A DNA stretch of 64,000 nucleotides from Croceitalea marina (GTDB taxonomy: Bacteria > Bacteroidota > Bacteroidia > Flavobacteriales > Flavobacteriaceae). How positions within the stretch are numbered: position 1 is the first letter of the stretch; each line of letters begins with the position of its first letter. Below the pieces are notes generated by a model, which did not search any database, was not told the origin of the DNA, and worked only from the letters and a program-made list of their open reading frames with translations. Below are positions 63,085 to 64,000 of the stretch, piece by piece. The position numbers were made by a program, and so were the translations under genes. The stretch lies in the NCBI RefSeq assembly GCF_042684265.1, contig NZ_JBHULB010000079.1:56373-120372 (forward strand), given 5' to 3'.

Positions 63085-63834
63085 TTAGTCCAATTGTATT
63101 TCCATTTTATCGATTTGATTCGATTTTAGTATTGTTGCACTACCATTGGATTTATCATAGAGATAATAATTAGATTTTGTTTTTCCTAAGTACAAATTCA
63201 AAGAATTAGTTTGCTTAATAGCGCCATTTGAATAGTACAAGGTTACCTTTTTTCCAGTATGACCATTATAAACTAAGTATGCCTGAAACATTGCTATTCC
63301 AGCTACTAATATTATAGAAAAACCACCGACTAGTACGTAATTTACGAAGTTGCTATTTAAATTTTTACGTTGAAAATATATTTTTGATTTTTTGGTGATA
63401 TAGTATAAAACATATAATCGAACTATTAGCGCTAAAGGTATTGTCCAAATTACAAAAGGAGAGAAACCTAAAAAGGATAAAGTAAATAGTGGTACAATTA
63501 CAAAAATTGCAAATAACTCTTGTTTCAAATTTGGCCTAAGTCTTTTAGGCTTCTCGGTTTTTTTGGAGTTCTTAGTTGTTTCATCTTCTCTGGAGTATAT
63601 AAGTATCCCAATTATAAGTCCAAAAGTCGCCGGAATAGCAAATATTGTGAACTTTGAAATAAACAACATTAGGGCTTCTCCAATCTCAATGTTCTCAAGA
63701 ATATTAATAGAAAATGATTTATAATAGACTACTGAACTTATTACTCCTAAGGTTATCAAAAGCGAGGTAAATACTAAAATAAGTTTAGGGATTATTTCTA
63801 ATGTAGCCTTATCTAGAAAGTTGTTTTTATCCAT
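63085..63834 (-). CDS. Membrane protein with five or more predicted helices, uncharacterised
   Basis: 249 residues. Hydrophobic segments lie near residues 13-33, 46-68, 107-125, 128-146 and 168-188, with a basic cytosolic loop rich in lysine (TKNSKKTEKPKRLRP). The C-terminal 60 residues are soluble and end in ATILKSNQIDKMEIQLD. I recognise no family. Its stop codon sits 1 bp from the right end of the attC-like element and its start 26 bp from the left end of the next one, so it fills a whole cassette. Confidence 0.75.
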   Translation of the reverse strand: MDKNNFLDKATLEIIPKLILVFTSLLITLGVISSVVYYKSFSINILENIEIGEALMLFISKFTIFAIPATFGLIIGILIYSREDETTKNSKKTEKPKRLRPNLKQELFAIFVIVPLFTLSFLGFSPFVIWTIPLALIVRLYVLYYITKKSKIYFQRKNLNSNFVNYVLVGGFSIILVAGIAMFQAYLVYNGHTGKKVTLYYSNGAIKQTNSLNLYLGKTKSNYYLYDKSNGSATILKSNQIDKMEIQLD

Positions 63835-63860
63835 TTAGATTAAAATTAGAACGAGCTTTG

Positions 63861-64000
63861 ATTAATTGTTGCTAACGGCAGTCTGTCTCAAAACCACCTT
63901 TGATTTTGAATAAATTTACACAATTTGGGATATAAGGGATATTTGCCTGTAAGAAGGTTGGATTTTCATAAATGCGGATATATGGGCCAAGAACTCATCT
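63861..64000. repeat. Cassette-type left end followed by unidentified sequence to the window edge
   Basis: ATTAATTGTTGCTAACGG (63861-63878) is identical to 62869-62886. The sequence then departs from the other copy and reads CAGTCTGTCTCAAAACC, which looks like the end of an insertion sequence. The remaining 105 bases hold short open frames on both strands, but none long enough to call. Confidence 0.5.

Noticed and set aside
62938..63129. 63-codon plus-strand open frame
   Set aside because: It lies in the inverted-repeat boundary element and crosses into the antisense of the membrane protein gene; its reading is explained by hairpin sequence.
1..64000. CRISPR arrays, prophage, restriction-modification or known anti-phage systems
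   Set aside because: I found no regularly spaced direct repeats, no phage structural genes, and no nuclease, methylase or defence signature among the coding regions.

Overview
The window comes from a marine-type member of the Flavobacteriaceae (Bacteroidota), probably near Maribacter, Zobellia or Arenibacter. The evidence is the low GC, the -7 boxes of the TAnnTTTG type, scarce Shine-Dalgarno sites, SusC/SusD pairs, PorP/SprF type IX secretion proteins, a gliding motility-associated C-terminal domain, a DUF420 (CtaM-like) oxidase factor and an HPPK-deoxynucleoside kinase fusion. The genus is inference.

Layout. 1-3.3 kb: end of a cytochrome c oxidase operon (subunit III, subunit IV, SCO-like pair, DUF420, a small CxxC membrane protein). 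3.4-13.0 kb: a duplicated MacAB-TolC-like export system with four FtsX/MacB permeases, one ATPase, two periplasmic adaptors and one TolC. Its two halves carry matching ECF-type promoter motifs. 13.0-24.9 kb: housekeeping and mixed genes (TsaB, MscS, DUF255 lipoprotein, dodecin, NifU-like, an orphan PorP/SprF, a VWA lipoprotein, a LytS/LytTR two-component pair, gamma carbonic anhydrase, FabD). 25.1-32.9 kb: a T9SS/gliding surface locus with a giant Calx-beta adhesin, PorP/SprF and an OmpA-PD40 protein. 33-35.3 kb: an Nramp-like transporter without the canonical metal motifs, and a lipase-like hydrolase. 35.4-48.2 kb: a polysaccharide utilisation locus (GntR regulator, SusC, SusD, FG-GAP/ASPIC lipoprotein, GH36-type alpha-galactosidase, vSGLT-like symporter) that points to alpha-galactosides. 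48.2-49.5 kb: a palindromic intergenic element, a small membrane protein with an XRE regulator, and tRNA-Leu and tRNA-Gly. 49.5-59.5 kb: MutS, a TrmH-type methyltransferase, the FolK-dNK fusion, SppA, a queuosine precursor transporter and an AsmA-like protein.

59.5-64 kb is different in character. All its genes lie on the minus strand: a 5'-truncated remnant, a symporter plus serine hydrolase pair, and a membrane protein. They are separated by imperfect inverted-repeat elements that begin with GCTAAC and end with GTTAGC. The gene ends sit tightly against these elements, as in a gene-cassette array bounded by attC-like sites, but no integrase lies in the window. I rate this the best candidate for an under-described system here. 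The shared ECF-type promoters of the duplicated export system come next.
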